A stretch of 64,000 bases of DNA from Paeniroseomonas aquatica. Lineage in GTDB: Bacteria > Pseudomonadota > Alphaproteobacteria > Acetobacterales > Acetobacteraceae. This document shows, piece by piece, positions 34,495 to 43,979 of the stretch; within the stretch, counting starts at the first letter, position 1; every line of letters begins with the position of its first letter. The stretch covers positions 89,345-153,344 of the forward strand of contig NZ_JAUFPN010000147.1 of the NCBI RefSeq assembly GCF_030409335.1, written 5' to 3'. The notes beneath the pieces are model-generated. The model saw only the letters and a program-made list of their open reading frames with translations, searched no databases and was not told the DNA's origin. A program made the translations under genes and the position numbers.

Positions 34495-37184
34495 CCGGCG
34501 ATCCGCGCCATCGCCGCATCCAGGCGGGCGATCTCGGCCTGGAAATTCGCCAGCCGCTCGCGGTTCTCCTCGATCACCTCCGGCTTGGCCCGCGCCACGA
34601 AATCGGCGTTGCCGAATTTGGCCTCGACCTTCCGCACCTCGGCCTCGGCCTTGGCCCGGTCCTTGGCGAGGCGGGCGCGTTCGGCGCCGAGGTCGATGAC
34701 GCCGGCCAGCGGCAGCATCAGCGTCGCCTCGCCCAGCACCGCCTGGATGACGCCCTTCGGCGCCTCGCCCGCCAGCGCCTGGATCTCGGTGATGCGGCCG
34801 AGCCGGCGGATGGCGTCGATCCAGCGCCCGGCCCGCGCCAGGCTCTCCGGTGCCGCATCCTTGACCAGCAGCGGCGTGGTGATGGAGGGGGCGACATTCA
34901 CCTCGGCCCGCACCGTGCGCACCTCGGAGATCAGCCGCACCACCCAGTCCAGCTCCTCGCGCGCCGCCGCGGCCTCGGCCACCGGCGAGGCCGCGGGCCA
35001 AGCGGCGCCGATCAGGCTGCACTCCGCGCCGTAGCCGAAGCGGTCCCAGAGCTCCTCGGTGACGAAGGGGATCGCCGGATGCAGCAGCCGCAGGATCACG
35101 CCCAGCACATGCTGCGCCGCGCCCTTGACCTCGTCCTTCTCGGCGCCATCCGGGCCGTTGAAGACCGGCTTGGCGAATTCGAGGAACCAGTCGCAGAAGC
35201 TGCCCCAGACGAAGCGGTAGCAGGCCGCGGCGTATTCATCGAAGCGATAGGCCTCGAGCGCCGCCGTCGCCTCGGCCACCGCGGCATTGGCGGCATCGAG
35301 GATCCAGCGCGAGAGCGGCGCCCGCGCGCTCGCCGGGTCCCAGCCCGGCTGCGGCGCGATGCCGTTCATCTCGCAGAAGCGCGCGGCATTCCACAGCTTG
35401 GTGGTGAAGCTGCGGAAATCCTCGACCCGCTTGCGGCCCAGCTTCACGTCCCGCCCCGGCCCCGCCAGCGAGCAGATGGTGAAGCGCAGCGCATCGGCGC
35501 CATAGGCGTCGATCAGCTCCAGGGGGTCCATGACGTTGCCCTTGGACTTCGACATCTTCTGGCCCTTCTCGTCGCGGACGAGGCCATGGATGTAGACGGT
35601 GCGGAAGGGCACCTCGCCCATGAAGTGCAGCCCCATCATCATCATCCGGGCGACCCAGAAGAAGATGATGTCGAAGCCGGTCACCAGCACGTCGCCGGGG
35701 TAGTAGCGCGCGACTTCCGGCGTCCGCTCCGGCCAGCCGAGGGTGCTGAAGGGCCAGAGCGCGCTGCTGAACCAGGTGTCCAGCACGTCCGGGTCGCGCT
35801 CCAGCGCGACGTCATGGCCGAACTTCGCCCGCGCCGCCGCCTGCGCCTCGGCCTCGGTCTTCTCGACGAAGATGGTCCCGTCCGGCGCGTACCAGGCCGG
35901 GATCTGGTGCCCCCACCAGAGCTGGCGGGAGACGCACCAGGGCTGGATGTCGCGCATCCAGGCGAAGAAGGTGTTCTCCCACTGCTTCGGCACGAATTGG
36001 GTGCGGCCGCTCTCGACCGCCTCGATCGCCGGCTTGGCCAGGGTGGCGGCATCGGCATACCATTGCAGCGTCAGCCGGGGCTCCAGCGGCACGCCGCCGC
36101 GGTCGCCATGCGGGACCTGGTGCGTATGCGGCTCGACCCGCACCAGCAGACCGAGCTCCTCCAGCTTCGCCACGATGGCCTTCCGCGCGGCGAAGCGGTC
36201 CTGGCCTTCCAGCCCGCGGACGAACGCCGGGTCGGCCAGCCCCTCGGCCGCCACAAGTTCGGCCTCGATCTCGCCGATCGCCATCCGCGCCTCGGCGTCC
36301 AGCACCGCGGGCATCGCCAGCCCGTGCCGGCGGCCGACCTCGAAGTCGTTGAAGTCGTGCGCCGGGGTGATCTTCACCGCGCCGGTGCCCTTCTCCGGGT
36401 CCGAGTAGTCGTCGGCGATGATGGGAATGCGCCGCCCGGTCAGCGGCAGCAGCACCATCTTGCCGACGAGGTCGGCGAAGCGCGCGTCGGAGGGGTGCAC
36501 CGCGACCGCGGTATCGCCCAGCATCGTCTCCGGCCGGGTGGTGGCGACGGTGATCTCGCCGCCGCCCTCCACCGGGTAGCGGATATGCCAGAGGCTGCCC
36601 TTCACCTCGCGGCTCTCGACCTCGAGGTCGGAGATCGCGGTCTGCAGCTTCGGGTCCCAGTTCACCAGCCGCTTGTCGCGGTAGATCAGCCCCTGCCGGT
36701 GCAGGGTGACGAAGACCTCGCGCACCGCCGCCGACAGGCCCTCGTCCATGGTGAAGCGCTCGCGCGGCCAGTCGAGGCTGGCGCCGAGGCGGCGGAGCTG
36801 GCGGGTGATGGTGCCGCCCGATTCTCCCTTCCACTGCCAGACCCGCTCGACGAAGGCCTCGCGGCCCATCCGCTTGCGGTCCGGCTGGCCCTCGGCCGCC
36901 AGCAGGCGCTCGACCACCATCTGGGTGGCGATGCCGGCATGGTCGGTGCCCGGCTGCCAGAGCGCATCCCGCCCCTGCATCCGCCGCCAGCGGGTCAGGG
37001 TGTCCTGGATGGTCATGGTCAGCGCATGGCCGATGTGGAGGCTGCCGGTGACGTTCGGCGGCGGGATCATGATGGTGAAGGGCGCGGCATCCGAGGCCGG
37101 GTCGCAGGCGAAGGCGCCCGAGCGCTCCCAGCCTTCGTAGAGGCGGGTCTCGAAGCTGGCCGGGGTGAGGTTCTTGTCCAACAT
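34491..37184 (-). CDS. valS: Valyl-tRNA synthetase
   Basis: 897 residues. The HIGH motif is HIGH (50-53, in GSLHIGHALTM), KMSKS is in GQKMSKSKGNVMD, and the editing domain has GTGAVKITPAHDFND. The C-terminal coiled coil (ERARLAKDRAKAEAEVRKVE) binds tRNA-Val. The start giving MLDKNLTP matches family N-termini. DUF2497 and tolC genes lie upstream in the usual alphaproteobacterial order. Confidence 0.97.
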   Translation of the reverse strand: MLDKNLTPASFETRLYEGWERSGAFACDPASDAAPFTIMIPPPNVTGSLHIGHALTMTIQDTLTRWRRMQGRDALWQPGTDHAGIATQMVVERLLAAEGQPDRKRMGREAFVERVWQWKGESGGTITRQLRRLGASLDWPRERFTMDEGLSAAVREVFVTLHRQGLIYRDKRLVNWDPKLQTAISDLEVESREVKGSLWHIRYPVEGGGEITVATTRPETMLGDTAVAVHPSDARFADLVGKMVLLPLTGRRIPIIADDYSDPEKGTGAVKITPAHDFNDFEVGRRHGLAMPAVLDAEARMAIGEIEAELVAAEGLADPAFVRGLEGQDRFAARKAIVAKLEELGLLVRVEPHTHQVPHGDRGGVPLEPRLTLQWYADAATLAKPAIEAVESGRTQFVPKQWENTFFAWMRDIQPWCVSRQLWWGHQIPAWYAPDGTIFVEKTEAEAQAAARAKFGHDVALERDPDVLDTWFSSALWPFSTLGWPERTPEVARYYPGDVLVTGFDIIFFWVARMMMMGLHFMGEVPFRTVYIHGLVRDEKGQKMSKSKGNVMDPLELIDAYGADALRFTICSLAGPGRDVKLGRKRVEDFRSFTTKLWNAARFCEMNGIAPQPGWDPASARAPLSRWILDAANAAVAEATAALEAYRFDEYAAACYRFVWGSFCDWFLEFAKPVFNGPDGAEKDEVKGAAQHVLGVILRLLHPAIPFVTEELWDRFGYGAECSLIGAAWPAASPVAEAAAAREELDWVVRLISEVRTVRAEVNVAPSITTPLLVKDAAPESLARAGRWIDAIRRLGRITEIQALAGEAPKGVIQAVLGEATLMLPLAGVIDLGAERARLAKDRAKAEAEVRKVEAKFGNADFVARAKPEVIEENRERLANFQAEIARLDAAMARIAG

Positions 37185-37256
37185 GGCGGCATCCGTCCCC
37201 TGCCGCCCCGCCCCCGTCAAGGGGTCAGCGGCCCGGGACGGCCGCGGCCGCCCGGA

Positions 37257-37850
37257 TCAGCCCAGGCCGCGGCCGACCACCCGCTCGATCTCGGCCCGCA
37301 CCAGCCGCTCGACCAGGCCGGGCAGGTGCTGGTCGAGCCAGTCCTTCAGCAGGGGCCGCAGTTCCTCCCGCACCACGTCCTCGATGCTCGGCCCGCCGCG
37401 GGTCACGCCGGCGCCGCGGTCCTGCGAGACCGCCCGCATCAGCGTGCCGATCGAGGCACTCGCCGCGGCGGCGACCGCCGGAGCCAGCAGGGCCCCGGCC
37501 GGCAACACCTCGGCCGGCGGCGCCAGGGGCGGTGGCGGCGGCTCCGGCTCAGACACCGGCCCCGCCTCGGGCACGGAGTGGAACCCGGCCTCGGGCTCGG
37601 GTGCCGGCAGGGCGACCGGCTCGGCCTCCACGGCCATGGCCGGCGCCGCCGGCATCGCCTCGGCCGCCGGCACCGCCACCAGCATGTCCTCGGTGAGGGT
37701 CAGCGGCTGGTCGGCGGCCGCGGCCGGCGTGCCCGGCTCGTCCTCGTTCAGGATGCGCCGGATCGAGGCGAGGATATCCTCCATGCTCGGGTCGCCGCCG
37801 GGGGCGGCGGGCGCCGAGGGGCCGGCCGGGGCGGGGCGGTCCTCGGCCAT
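37257..37850 (-). CDS. DUF2497 / PopZ-like polar organizing protein
   Basis: 197 residues. A conserved N-terminal helix (SMEDILASIRRILNEDE, about 22-38), a long acidic Pro/Ala/Glu-rich linker, and a C-terminal oligomerisation block (VREELRPLLKDWLDQHLPGL and IERVVGRGL). This is the architecture of Caulobacter PopZ, which forms a polar matrix that anchors the centromere. The gene order tolC-DUF2497-valS agrees. Its start is directly next to the tolC stop. Confidence 0.88.
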   Translation of the reverse strand: MAEDRPAPAGPSAPAAPGGDPSMEDILASIRRILNEDEPGTPAAAADQPLTLTEDMLVAVPAAEAMPAAPAMAVEAEPVALPAPEPEAGFHSVPEAGPVSEPEPPPPPLAPPAEVLPAGALLAPAVAAAASASIGTLMRAVSQDRGAGVTRGGPSIEDVVREELRPLLKDWLDQHLPGLVERLVRAEIERVVGRGLG

Positions 37851-39262
37851 CAGCGCCGTTCCGCGACGCCGGAATAATCGCCGAGCCCGAACCAGCGATT
37901 GCGCACCTCGTTGTAGTAGGCCCGCATGTCGTAGGGCTCCACCGCCAGCCCCAGGTCGCCGGCCGTCAGCCGGCCGACGGTCGAGGCCAGGGCATAGGAC
38001 TGCGAGACCACGGTCGAGAGCGCCTGCACCAGGCTGGTGCGCGCGTTCAGCAATTCCTGCTCGGCGTTCAGCACGTCGAGGGTGGTGCGGCTGCCGACGA
38101 TCGCCTCCCGCTGCACGCCGTCGAGCGCGATCTCGGCGGCGCGGATCTGCGCCCGCACGCTGTCGACCTGGGCCTTGGAGCTCTGCAGCTGCTCCCAGGC
38201 CTGGGTGGCGGACTGCCCGACGATGCGGCGCTGGTCCTCGACCTGCTGGCGGGCCTGCTGCGCCGACTGCCGGGCCTGCCGCACCACCGCGTATTCGGCG
38301 CCGCCCTGGTAGATCGGCACGGTCAGGCTGGCGGTGAGCTGGGTGCCGGTCTGGCGGGTATTGGGCAGGGCCGCGCCGTCGTTGCGGAAGGTCTGGCCGG
38401 AGACGTTCACCTGCGGCAGCAGGGTCGCCAGCTGCAGGTTGATGTTGTCCCGCGCGCCCGCCTCGTCGAACAGCAGGGCGACCACGTTCGGGTTGTTCTG
38501 CGCCGCCGCCAGGGCGGCGTCCTGGGCATTGAGCACCGGCGGCCGCAGCGGCTGCGGCGCCAGCAGGTTCTGCGGCGGCAGCCCGACCAGGCGCTGGAAG
38601 ACGGAGCGCGAGATCTGCAGCGTCCCCTCGGCCTGGGCGCGGTTGGAGCGGGCGCCGGCGAGGCGGGACTCCGCCTGGGCGACGTCGGTCCGGGTGATCT
38701 CGCCGACCCGGAAGCGCTCGTTGGTCGCGCGCAGCTGCTCGGTCAGCACCTGCTCGTTGTTGATGTTCAGCCGCAGCAATTCCTGGTCGCGGATGACGTT
38801 GACATAGGCCGTCACCGTGTCCTGCATCACCTGCTGCTCGGTCGCCAGCAGCCGGGCGCGCTGCGCCAGGACCTGGTTCTCCGCCCGCCGCGTCCCGGCC
38901 ACCGTCCGGCCGCCGCGGAACACCGGCTGGGTGATGGTGACGGAGTTCTGGTAAATCTGCCGGTCGGAATCCGTATAGGTCGCGCCCGGGGCGCCGCGCG
39001 GCCGGCTCCGGGTGGAGGCATCCAGCACGCTGGCGCTGCTGCTGATCGAGACGGTCGGCCGCCAGCCGGCCAGGGCCTGGGGCACGTTCTCGTCCACCGC
39101 GCGCAGCTGGGCCCGGGCCGCCAGCAGGGTCGGGTTGTTCGCATAGGCCTGGGCCAGCGCATCCGGCAGGGTCTGCGCCGCCGCCGAGGGCATCAGGCCC
39201 GGCAGCGCGGCCGGCGCCAGCAGGGCGGTGGCCAGGGCCAAAAGGGGGCGGGTCAGCTTCAT
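37850..39262 (-). CDS. tolC: TolC-family outer membrane channel
   Basis: 470 residues. Signal peptide to about ASAAAQ, then the repeated OEP domains: LPDALAQAYANNPTLLAARAQL near the start and EAIVGSRTTLDVLNAEQELLNARTSLVQA in the second half, both TolC hallmarks. It forms the outer-membrane exit duct of multidrug efflux and type I secretion. It is the upstream neighbour of the PopZ-like gene. Confidence 0.95.
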   Translation of the reverse strand: MKLTRPLLALATALLAPAALPGLMPSAAAQTLPDALAQAYANNPTLLAARAQLRAVDENVPQALAGWRPTVSISSSASVLDASTRSRPRGAPGATYTDSDRQIYQNSVTITQPVFRGGRTVAGTRRAENQVLAQRARLLATEQQVMQDTVTAYVNVIRDQELLRLNINNEQVLTEQLRATNERFRVGEITRTDVAQAESRLAGARSNRAQAEGTLQISRSVFQRLVGLPPQNLLAPQPLRPPVLNAQDAALAAAQNNPNVVALLFDEAGARDNINLQLATLLPQVNVSGQTFRNDGAALPNTRQTGTQLTASLTVPIYQGGAEYAVVRQARQSAQQARQQVEDQRRIVGQSATQAWEQLQSSKAQVDSVRAQIRAAEIALDGVQREAIVGSRTTLDVLNAEQELLNARTSLVQALSTVVSQSYALASTVGRLTAGDLGLAVEPYDMRAYYNEVRNRWFGLGDYSGVAERR

Positions 39263-39374
39263 CGTGGCCTGATCCTTACGGCGCGGCATCCGAAATGTCC
39301 TACAGCAGTCGGCCCCCGGGTGCGAGCCGAAGCTGCCGGCCCGGCCGGCAGCGTCGGCCCCGGGTGGTACGAGC

Positions 39375-40031
39375 CTAGAAAACGAAACCCACGCTGCGGG
39401 CGAAGGCCGGCAGCGGCGCCGCGGCGCAGTCGAAGACGGCGCTGGTGGTGAAGCTGCCGCCCAGCTTCTGGCCGAGCACCGCCCGGCCGTTCCGCCGGCC
39501 GTCGCCGATGACGCCGACCAGCCGGCCGCCCTCGGCCAGCTGCTTGGCCAGCGCCGGCGGGACCTCCGGCACCTCGCCCTCGATCAGCACCACGTCGTAG
39601 GGCGCCGAGCCGGCGAAGCCCGCCGCCGGGCTGGCGGCCTCGAGCCGCACCGCACCGGCCGGCAGGCAGGCCGGCAGCGCCACCCGGGCGACCGCCAGCA
39701 GCGCCGCGTCGGACTCGACCGCGGTGACGCGCGCGCCCATGCGCGCCAGCACCGCGGCGCCGTAGCCGGTGCCGGCACCCAGCACCAGCGCCCGGTCGCC
39801 CGGCCGCACCGCGGCGAGCTGGAGCAGCCGCGCCAGGATCATCGGCTCGAGCAGGGCGCGCCCGCCGGGCAGCGGCACCTCCTCGTCGGTATAGGCGCGG
39901 GCCTGCACGGCGGGCGGCAGGAAGCTCTCCCGCGGCAGCTCCCGCATGGCCTCGAGCAGCCGCAGGTCGGTCACCTTGTTGGGGCGGAGCTGTCCATCCA
40001 CCATGCGCTTGCGCGCATCCGCGTAGTCCAT
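39375..40031 (-). CDS. pcm: Protein-L-isoaspartate O-methyltransferase-family protein
   Basis: 218 residues. MVDGQLRPNKVTD opening and FLPPAVQARAYTDEEVPL match the PIMT family; SAM-binding motif I is LVLGAGTGYGAAVLA. In alphaproteobacteria this branch sits beside tolC. Classic isoaspartyl repair activity is likely but not certain, since this branch is divergent. The start ATG at 40031 was chosen because upstream sequence lacks coding character. Confidence 0.88.
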   Translation of the reverse strand: MDYADARKRMVDGQLRPNKVTDLRLLEAMRELPRESFLPPAVQARAYTDEEVPLPGGRALLEPMILARLLQLAAVRPGDRALVLGAGTGYGAAVLARMGARVTAVESDAALLAVARVALPACLPAGAVRLEAASPAAGFAGSAPYDVVLIEGEVPEVPPALAKQLAEGGRLVGVIGDGRRNGRAVLGQKLGGSFTTSAVFDCAAAPLPAFARSVGFVF

Positions 40032-40253
40032 GAAGCCACAACCTCCGAACGCCCCCTGGACCCTTGCCCGGGGTGATGGGCGAGGCGGTCCTGCCGGCAC
40101 ACCATGGGGCCGGCCGGCCCGCGCGCAGGCCGCAGCGGGGGACGGGCGCCGCAGCGCCGGCCCGTCGCGGTCCGCGGCGGTTATAGGGTCCGCCCTGCCA
40201 TGCCGCCAAGCCGCCCTGTTGCAGCGCAGCGCCGCCGAGGCCCTCCGCACCGC

Positions 40254-40282
40254 TTGACCTGCCGCGCCACTGGCCCGATAGA
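40254..40282 (+). promoter_or_regulatory. Candidate sigma-70 promoter of tRNA-Cys
   Basis: TTGACC (40254-40259), a 17-base spacer, GATAGA (40277-40282). The tRNA begins 28 bases after the -10 box. The rest of 40032-40253 shows no gene. Confidence 0.55.
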
Positions 40283-40309
40283 GGCGCACCGCATGGGGAT
40301 TCCCCGGAC

Positions 40310-40383
40310 GGTCCGGTGGCCGAGTGGTTAGGCACAGGTCTGCAAAACCTGCTACGGCGGTTCAATTCCGCCCCGGACCTCCA
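40310..40383 (+). tRNA. tRNA-Cys (anticodon GCA)
   Basis: Acceptor stem GGTCCGG/CCGGACC, anticodon stem CAGGT/ACCTG with loop CTGCAAA, T-stem GGCGG/CCGCC around TTCAATT. Discriminator U, as required for cysteine tRNA, and an encoded CCA. Confidence 0.96.
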
Positions 40384-40419
40384 GAGACGCCCCGATTTGC
40401 GGCAGCCCCCGTTTCGGGC

Positions 40420-40448
40420 TTCCACCAGCAGCGGCGCCCTGCTATAGG
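40420..40448 (+). promoter_or_regulatory. Candidate promoter of tRNA-Asn
   Basis: TTCCAC (40420-40425), a 17-base spacer, TATAGG (40443-40448), ending 17 bases before the tRNA. A small CCCG/CGGG hairpin just upstream may end the tRNA-Cys transcript. Confidence 0.45.
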
Positions 40449-40465
40449 CGCCGCCTCGCGGCTGA

Positions 40466-40540
40466 TCCGGTGTGGCGCAGCGGTAGCGCAGCGGACTGTT
40501 AATCCGTTGGTCGTTGGTTCGAATCCAACCGCCGGAGCCA
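40466..40540 (+). tRNA. tRNA-Asn (anticodon GUU)
   Basis: Acceptor stem TCCGGTG/CGCCGGA (one G-T pair), anticodon stem GCGGA/TCCGT with loop CTGTTAA, T-loop TTCGAAT, discriminator G and encoded CCA. Confidence 0.96.
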
Positions 40541-40795
40541 GCGAGGCTTCTTCCTATCATCCCGGTCCCGCCGCAGCCTCCGCCTGACAGGGTCCTGGGG
40601 CTGGACGGCATGGACTGATTCCTTCCAGGGCGACGATCCTCCGCCATCCGGGCCGTTGCGGGCCGCCTCACTCTGCGGTGGAAGAGTGAGCGACTGATGA
40701 ATCCCCCGCCCCGGCTTGCGCCGGACCCGGCCGCCGCCCTATCGCTGCCGCATGAGCATCCCCCGACGGCGGCCCCCTGCCCCTCCGGCCCAGGC

Positions 40796-41197
40796 ATGAG
40801 CCCGCTGTCCGGGCTCCGCCTCGCCATCGCCCTCGGCGGCCTGGTCCCGGTCTCGGCCGGGCTGGCCGGGGCGCTGCTGGGCCCGGCGATGCTGGAGCCG
40901 GCCAGCGTCGCCAGCCCCGCCGCCGCGGCCGCCGCCGACAGCCATTTCCGCTACCTCTCCGGCCTGCTGCTCGGCCTCGGCCTCGGCTTCTGGAGCACCC
41001 TGCCCGACCCGGCCCGCCATACCGCGCGCTTCCGCCTGCTGACCGCCGTCGTGGTGCTCGGCGGCCTGGCCCGGCTGCTCGGGCTGATCCTGCACGGCGA
41101 CCCCGGCGGCCCGATGCTGGCGGCGCTCGGGATGGAGCTGGTGGTGACGCCGCTGCTCTGCCTGTGGCAGGGCCGACTCGCGGGCGCCCGGGCGTGA
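40796..41197 (+). CDS. DUF4345-like small membrane protein
   Basis: 133 residues with four membrane helices (GLRLAIALGGLVPVSAG; YLSGLLLGLGLGFW; LLTAVVVLGGLARLLG; LVVTPLLCLW) and the conserved DSHFRYLSG segment. This is the DUF4345 layout; function unknown. The ATG giving MSPLSG directly precedes the first helix; a longer frame exists but adds a Pro-rich unstructured head. The stop overlaps the next start (GTGA). Confidence 0.78.
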   Translation: MSPLSGLRLAIALGGLVPVSAGLAGALLGPAMLEPASVASPAAAAAADSHFRYLSGLLLGLGLGFWSTLPDPARHTARFRLLTAVVVLGGLARLLGLILHGDPGGPMLAALGMELVVTPLLCLWQGRLAGARA

Positions 41198-42831
41198 GCC
41201 GCCGCCTGCTGGTCGCGCTCGCCGGGGCCCTCGCGGTTGCCTTCTTCTTCCGCAACCAGCTCGGCAACGGCTTCACCCTGCTGCTGGGCGACCGCCACGA
41301 CGCGGTCATCGAGCTCGCCATCCTCGAGCACTGGGCCAATGTGCTGCGCGGCCTGTCGCCCTGGAACCTGACCGACTACTTCCACCCGGTCCCCGGCACC
41401 CTCGGGTACAACGACGGCTACCTGCTGTTCGGCCTGCTGCATGCCGGCTTCCGCGGCCTCGGCGCCGACCCCTTCCTGAGCGGGGAGCTGGTCAATGCCA
41501 GCACCCGCGCCATCGGCTTCGCCGCCACCTATGCCCTGGCGCGGCGGGCACTGGGGCTGGCCCCCGGCTGGGCGGTGCTGGCGGCGGTGCTCTTCACCAT
41601 CAGCAACAACCTCTTCATCCGCGGCAGCCATGCGCAGCTCTTCAGCATCGGCTTCGTCCCGGTGCTGGCGCTGCTGATCCACGGGATGCTGCGATCGCTG
41701 ATCGATGGGCGCCGCGCCGCGCTGCTCGGCTGGGGCGCGGGCCTCGCGCTGGGCTTCGCCGCCTGCCTGCTGACCGGCTTCTACATGGCCTGGTACCTCG
41801 CCTTCTTCTGCGCCGCGGCGCTGCCGGCCTGGCTGCTGGTCGCCGGCCGCCCGGCCCGGCGCCGCCTCGGCGCGGCGGCCCGCGCCCAGGCGCTGCCGCT
41901 GCTGGCGATCGCCCTCCTGGCCGTCGTCGCCGAGCTGCCCTTCCTCAGCCTCTATCTGCCCAAGGCGGCCGAGACCGGGATGCATCCCTGGGCCGATGTC
42001 CTCCGCCACGTCCCCGGCCCGCTCGACACCTTCCACGTCGGCGAGCGGAACTACCTCTGGGGCTGGCTGGTGCGCCTGGCGAACGAGACCTTCCGCCCCG
42101 GCTTCCCCGCCTGGTCGGAGCGGATGACCGGCCTGCCGCCGCTGCTGCTGCTGGTCTTCGCCGCGGCGCTGGCCTGGCTCTGGCGCGGCGGCGGCGAGCA
42201 GCCCCCGGCCCGGGTCGCCCTGCTGCGCGCCCTGGCGCTGGCGACGCTGGTCACCTGGGCGCTCACGCTCCAGGTCGGGGGCATCACGCCCTGGTCCCTG
42301 GTCTATCGGGTCCTCCCCGGCGCCAAGGCCGCCCGGGTGGTCGCCCGCTACCAGATCTTCCTGACCCTGCCGGTGGTGCTGCTCGCGGTCACGCTGCTGG
42401 CGGCCGAGGCGCGCCGCCTGCCCCGCGCCGCCCTGGCGCTGCTCTGCGCCCTGCTGCTGGCCGAGCAGGCCAATGCCTATGCACCGCTCTTCCTCGACCG
42501 CACCGAGGAGGCCGGGCGCCTCGCCGCCATCCCGCCGGCCCCGGCGGAGTGCCGCGCCTTCTATGTCTCCGCCGCCCGCACCGGCAGCCGCTTCGGCGAG
42601 GCGGTCGCCGATCCCTACAACCACAACACCGAGGCGATGCTCATCGCCGCGGTGCTGCACCTGCCGACCATCAACGGCATCTCGACCTTCAACCCGCCGT
42701 TCTGGCCGGCCGCCATCCCGGAGGACCCGGCCTACCTGCCCCAGATCCGCGCCTATGCCGCGCATTGGGGGGTGGTGGGACTCTGCGGCCTGGACCTGCG
42801 GCGCTTCACCTGGAGCCCGCCGCTGGACTGA
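41194..42831 (+). CDS. Polytopic membrane protein, GT-C glycosyltransferase-like
   Basis: 545 residues from a GTG coupled to the DUF4345 stop. About ten to twelve membrane helices with a first periplasmic loop containing GDRHDAVIE, reminiscent of the acidic pair in GT-C transferases, and a short soluble C-terminal part. This suggests sugar transfer from a lipid carrier to envelope glycan or lipid, but no family was recognised with certainty. Confidence 0.68.
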   Translation: MSRRLLVALAGALAVAFFFRNQLGNGFTLLLGDRHDAVIELAILEHWANVLRGLSPWNLTDYFHPVPGTLGYNDGYLLFGLLHAGFRGLGADPFLSGELVNASTRAIGFAATYALARRALGLAPGWAVLAAVLFTISNNLFIRGSHAQLFSIGFVPVLALLIHGMLRSLIDGRRAALLGWGAGLALGFAACLLTGFYMAWYLAFFCAAALPAWLLVAGRPARRRLGAAARAQALPLLAIALLAVVAELPFLSLYLPKAAETGMHPWADVLRHVPGPLDTFHVGERNYLWGWLVRLANETFRPGFPAWSERMTGLPPLLLLVFAAALAWLWRGGGEQPPARVALLRALALATLVTWALTLQVGGITPWSLVYRVLPGAKAARVVARYQIFLTLPVVLLAVTLLAAEARRLPRAALALLCALLLAEQANAYAPLFLDRTEEAGRLAAIPPAPAECRAFYVSAARTGSRFGEAVADPYNHNTEAMLIAAVLHLPTINGISTFNPPFWPAAIPEDPAYLPQIRAYAAHWGVVGLCGLDLRRFTWSPPLD

Positions 42832-42840
42832 CCGGCCGGG

Positions 42841-43977
42841 CTAGCCCAGCCGCGCGACCGCCGCCGCCGTCAGCAGCGCCGCCTCCCCGGCGCAGAAGAC
42901 CGCGACCACCGCCGGCCCGGCCGGATCGACCAGCACCGCATCGCCCCGCAGCCCCGGCGCCAGCGCGCCGCGGTCGCGCAGCCCGGCCGCCGCCGCCGGG
43001 TTGGCCGAGACCAGCGCCCAGGCCTCGGCCAGCCCCAGCCGCCCACGGGCCGCCATGGCGAAGGGCGCCGCCAGCAGCGCCGGCCAGTGGTAGTCGCTCG
43101 CCAGCACCGTCACCAGGCCGCGCTCGGCCAGCGGCGCGGCGCTGGCCCAGCCGAGGTGGCTGCCGCCGCGCACCACGTTCGGCGCCCCCATGACCACATG
43201 CTCGCCCTGCGCCCGCGCTTCGGCCGCCACCGCCTCGGCCATCGGGAATTCGCAGAGCCGCGCGCCGAGCCCGCGGAAGCAGGCGCGGTCCTCGAGGCTG
43301 GCGTCGTCGTGGCTGAGCATCGGGATGCCGGCAGCCGCGGCCGCCGCCGCCAGCCGCGCCCGGGCCGCCGGCACCTCGCCCCGCCGGGCCGCCACCGCCT
43401 CGACGAGGGCGCGGAATTCCTCCGCCCCCATCCCGGCCCGCCCGGCGTATTTCGCCACCTCCTTCGCATTCCCCAGCTTCTTCAGGATCGACGGGGTGTG
43501 GTCGTTGAAGCCGAGCAGGTGCACCCGCCCGGCGGCGATATCCGCCAGCGCCTCCTCCAGCGCCTCGAGGTTGTCCGCCTCGAAGCGGAGGTGCACCCGC
43601 AGGTCCAGCGGATGCGGCCGCGCCGCCGCCAGCGCCGCCAGCAGCGCCCGCCAGGTCGCCAGGGACCGCAGCCCCGGCTCCCAGGACAGGGTGACGCCGA
43701 GGAAGGCCGTGGTGATGCCGGAGGCCAGCAGCTGCGCCGCGCTGTCCCGCAGCGCCAGCGCCGGCGGGAAGCCGATTCCCGGCCGCGGCTGCAGCCCGCG
43801 CTCATGGGCGTCGCCATGGAGGTCGACCAGCCCCGGCAGCACCAGCAGCCCGGCGGCATCGAGCCGCCGCGCGGCGGCCGGCGCGGTGGCGGCGACCATC
43901 CCCCCGTCGAGCGCCAGGTCGCCGCGCCCGAGGGCGCCGTCGCGCAGCACCTCGCCGCCCTGCAGCAGCCAGGCCAT
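42841..43977 (-). CDS. Divergent PhnM-like amidohydrolase
   Basis: 378 residues, amidohydrolase superfamily. The metal motif reads LHGDAHERGLQPRPG where the PhnM encoded at 49289 has VHTDNLERQVQPR. Other family motifs are kept: LGFNDHTPS, LSHDDAS, GAPNVVRGGSH and VLASDYHWPALL. PhnM hydrolyses ribose-1-phosphonate 5-triphosphate to the monophosphate. Two PhnM proteins in one island suggest different substrates or steps. It is co-transcribed with phnF, 2 bases downstream of it. Confidence 0.85.
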   Translation of the reverse strand: MAWLLQGGEVLRDGALGRGDLALDGGMVAATAPAAARRLDAAGLLVLPGLVDLHGDAHERGLQPRPGIGFPPALALRDSAAQLLASGITTAFLGVTLSWEPGLRSLATWRALLAALAAARPHPLDLRVHLRFEADNLEALEEALADIAAGRVHLLGFNDHTPSILKKLGNAKEVAKYAGRAGMGAEEFRALVEAVAARRGEVPAARARLAAAAAAAGIPMLSHDDASLEDRACFRGLGARLCEFPMAEAVAAEARAQGEHVVMGAPNVVRGGSHLGWASAAPLAERGLVTVLASDYHWPALLAAPFAMAARGRLGLAEAWALVSANPAAAAGLRDRGALAPGLRGDAVLVDPAGPAVVAVFCAGEAALLTAAAVARLG

Positions 43978-43979
43978 GC

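Noticed and set aside
35079..37877. A 932-residue plus-strand open frame
   Set aside because: Antisense to valS and the PopZ-like gene; composition is that of a codon-position shadow.
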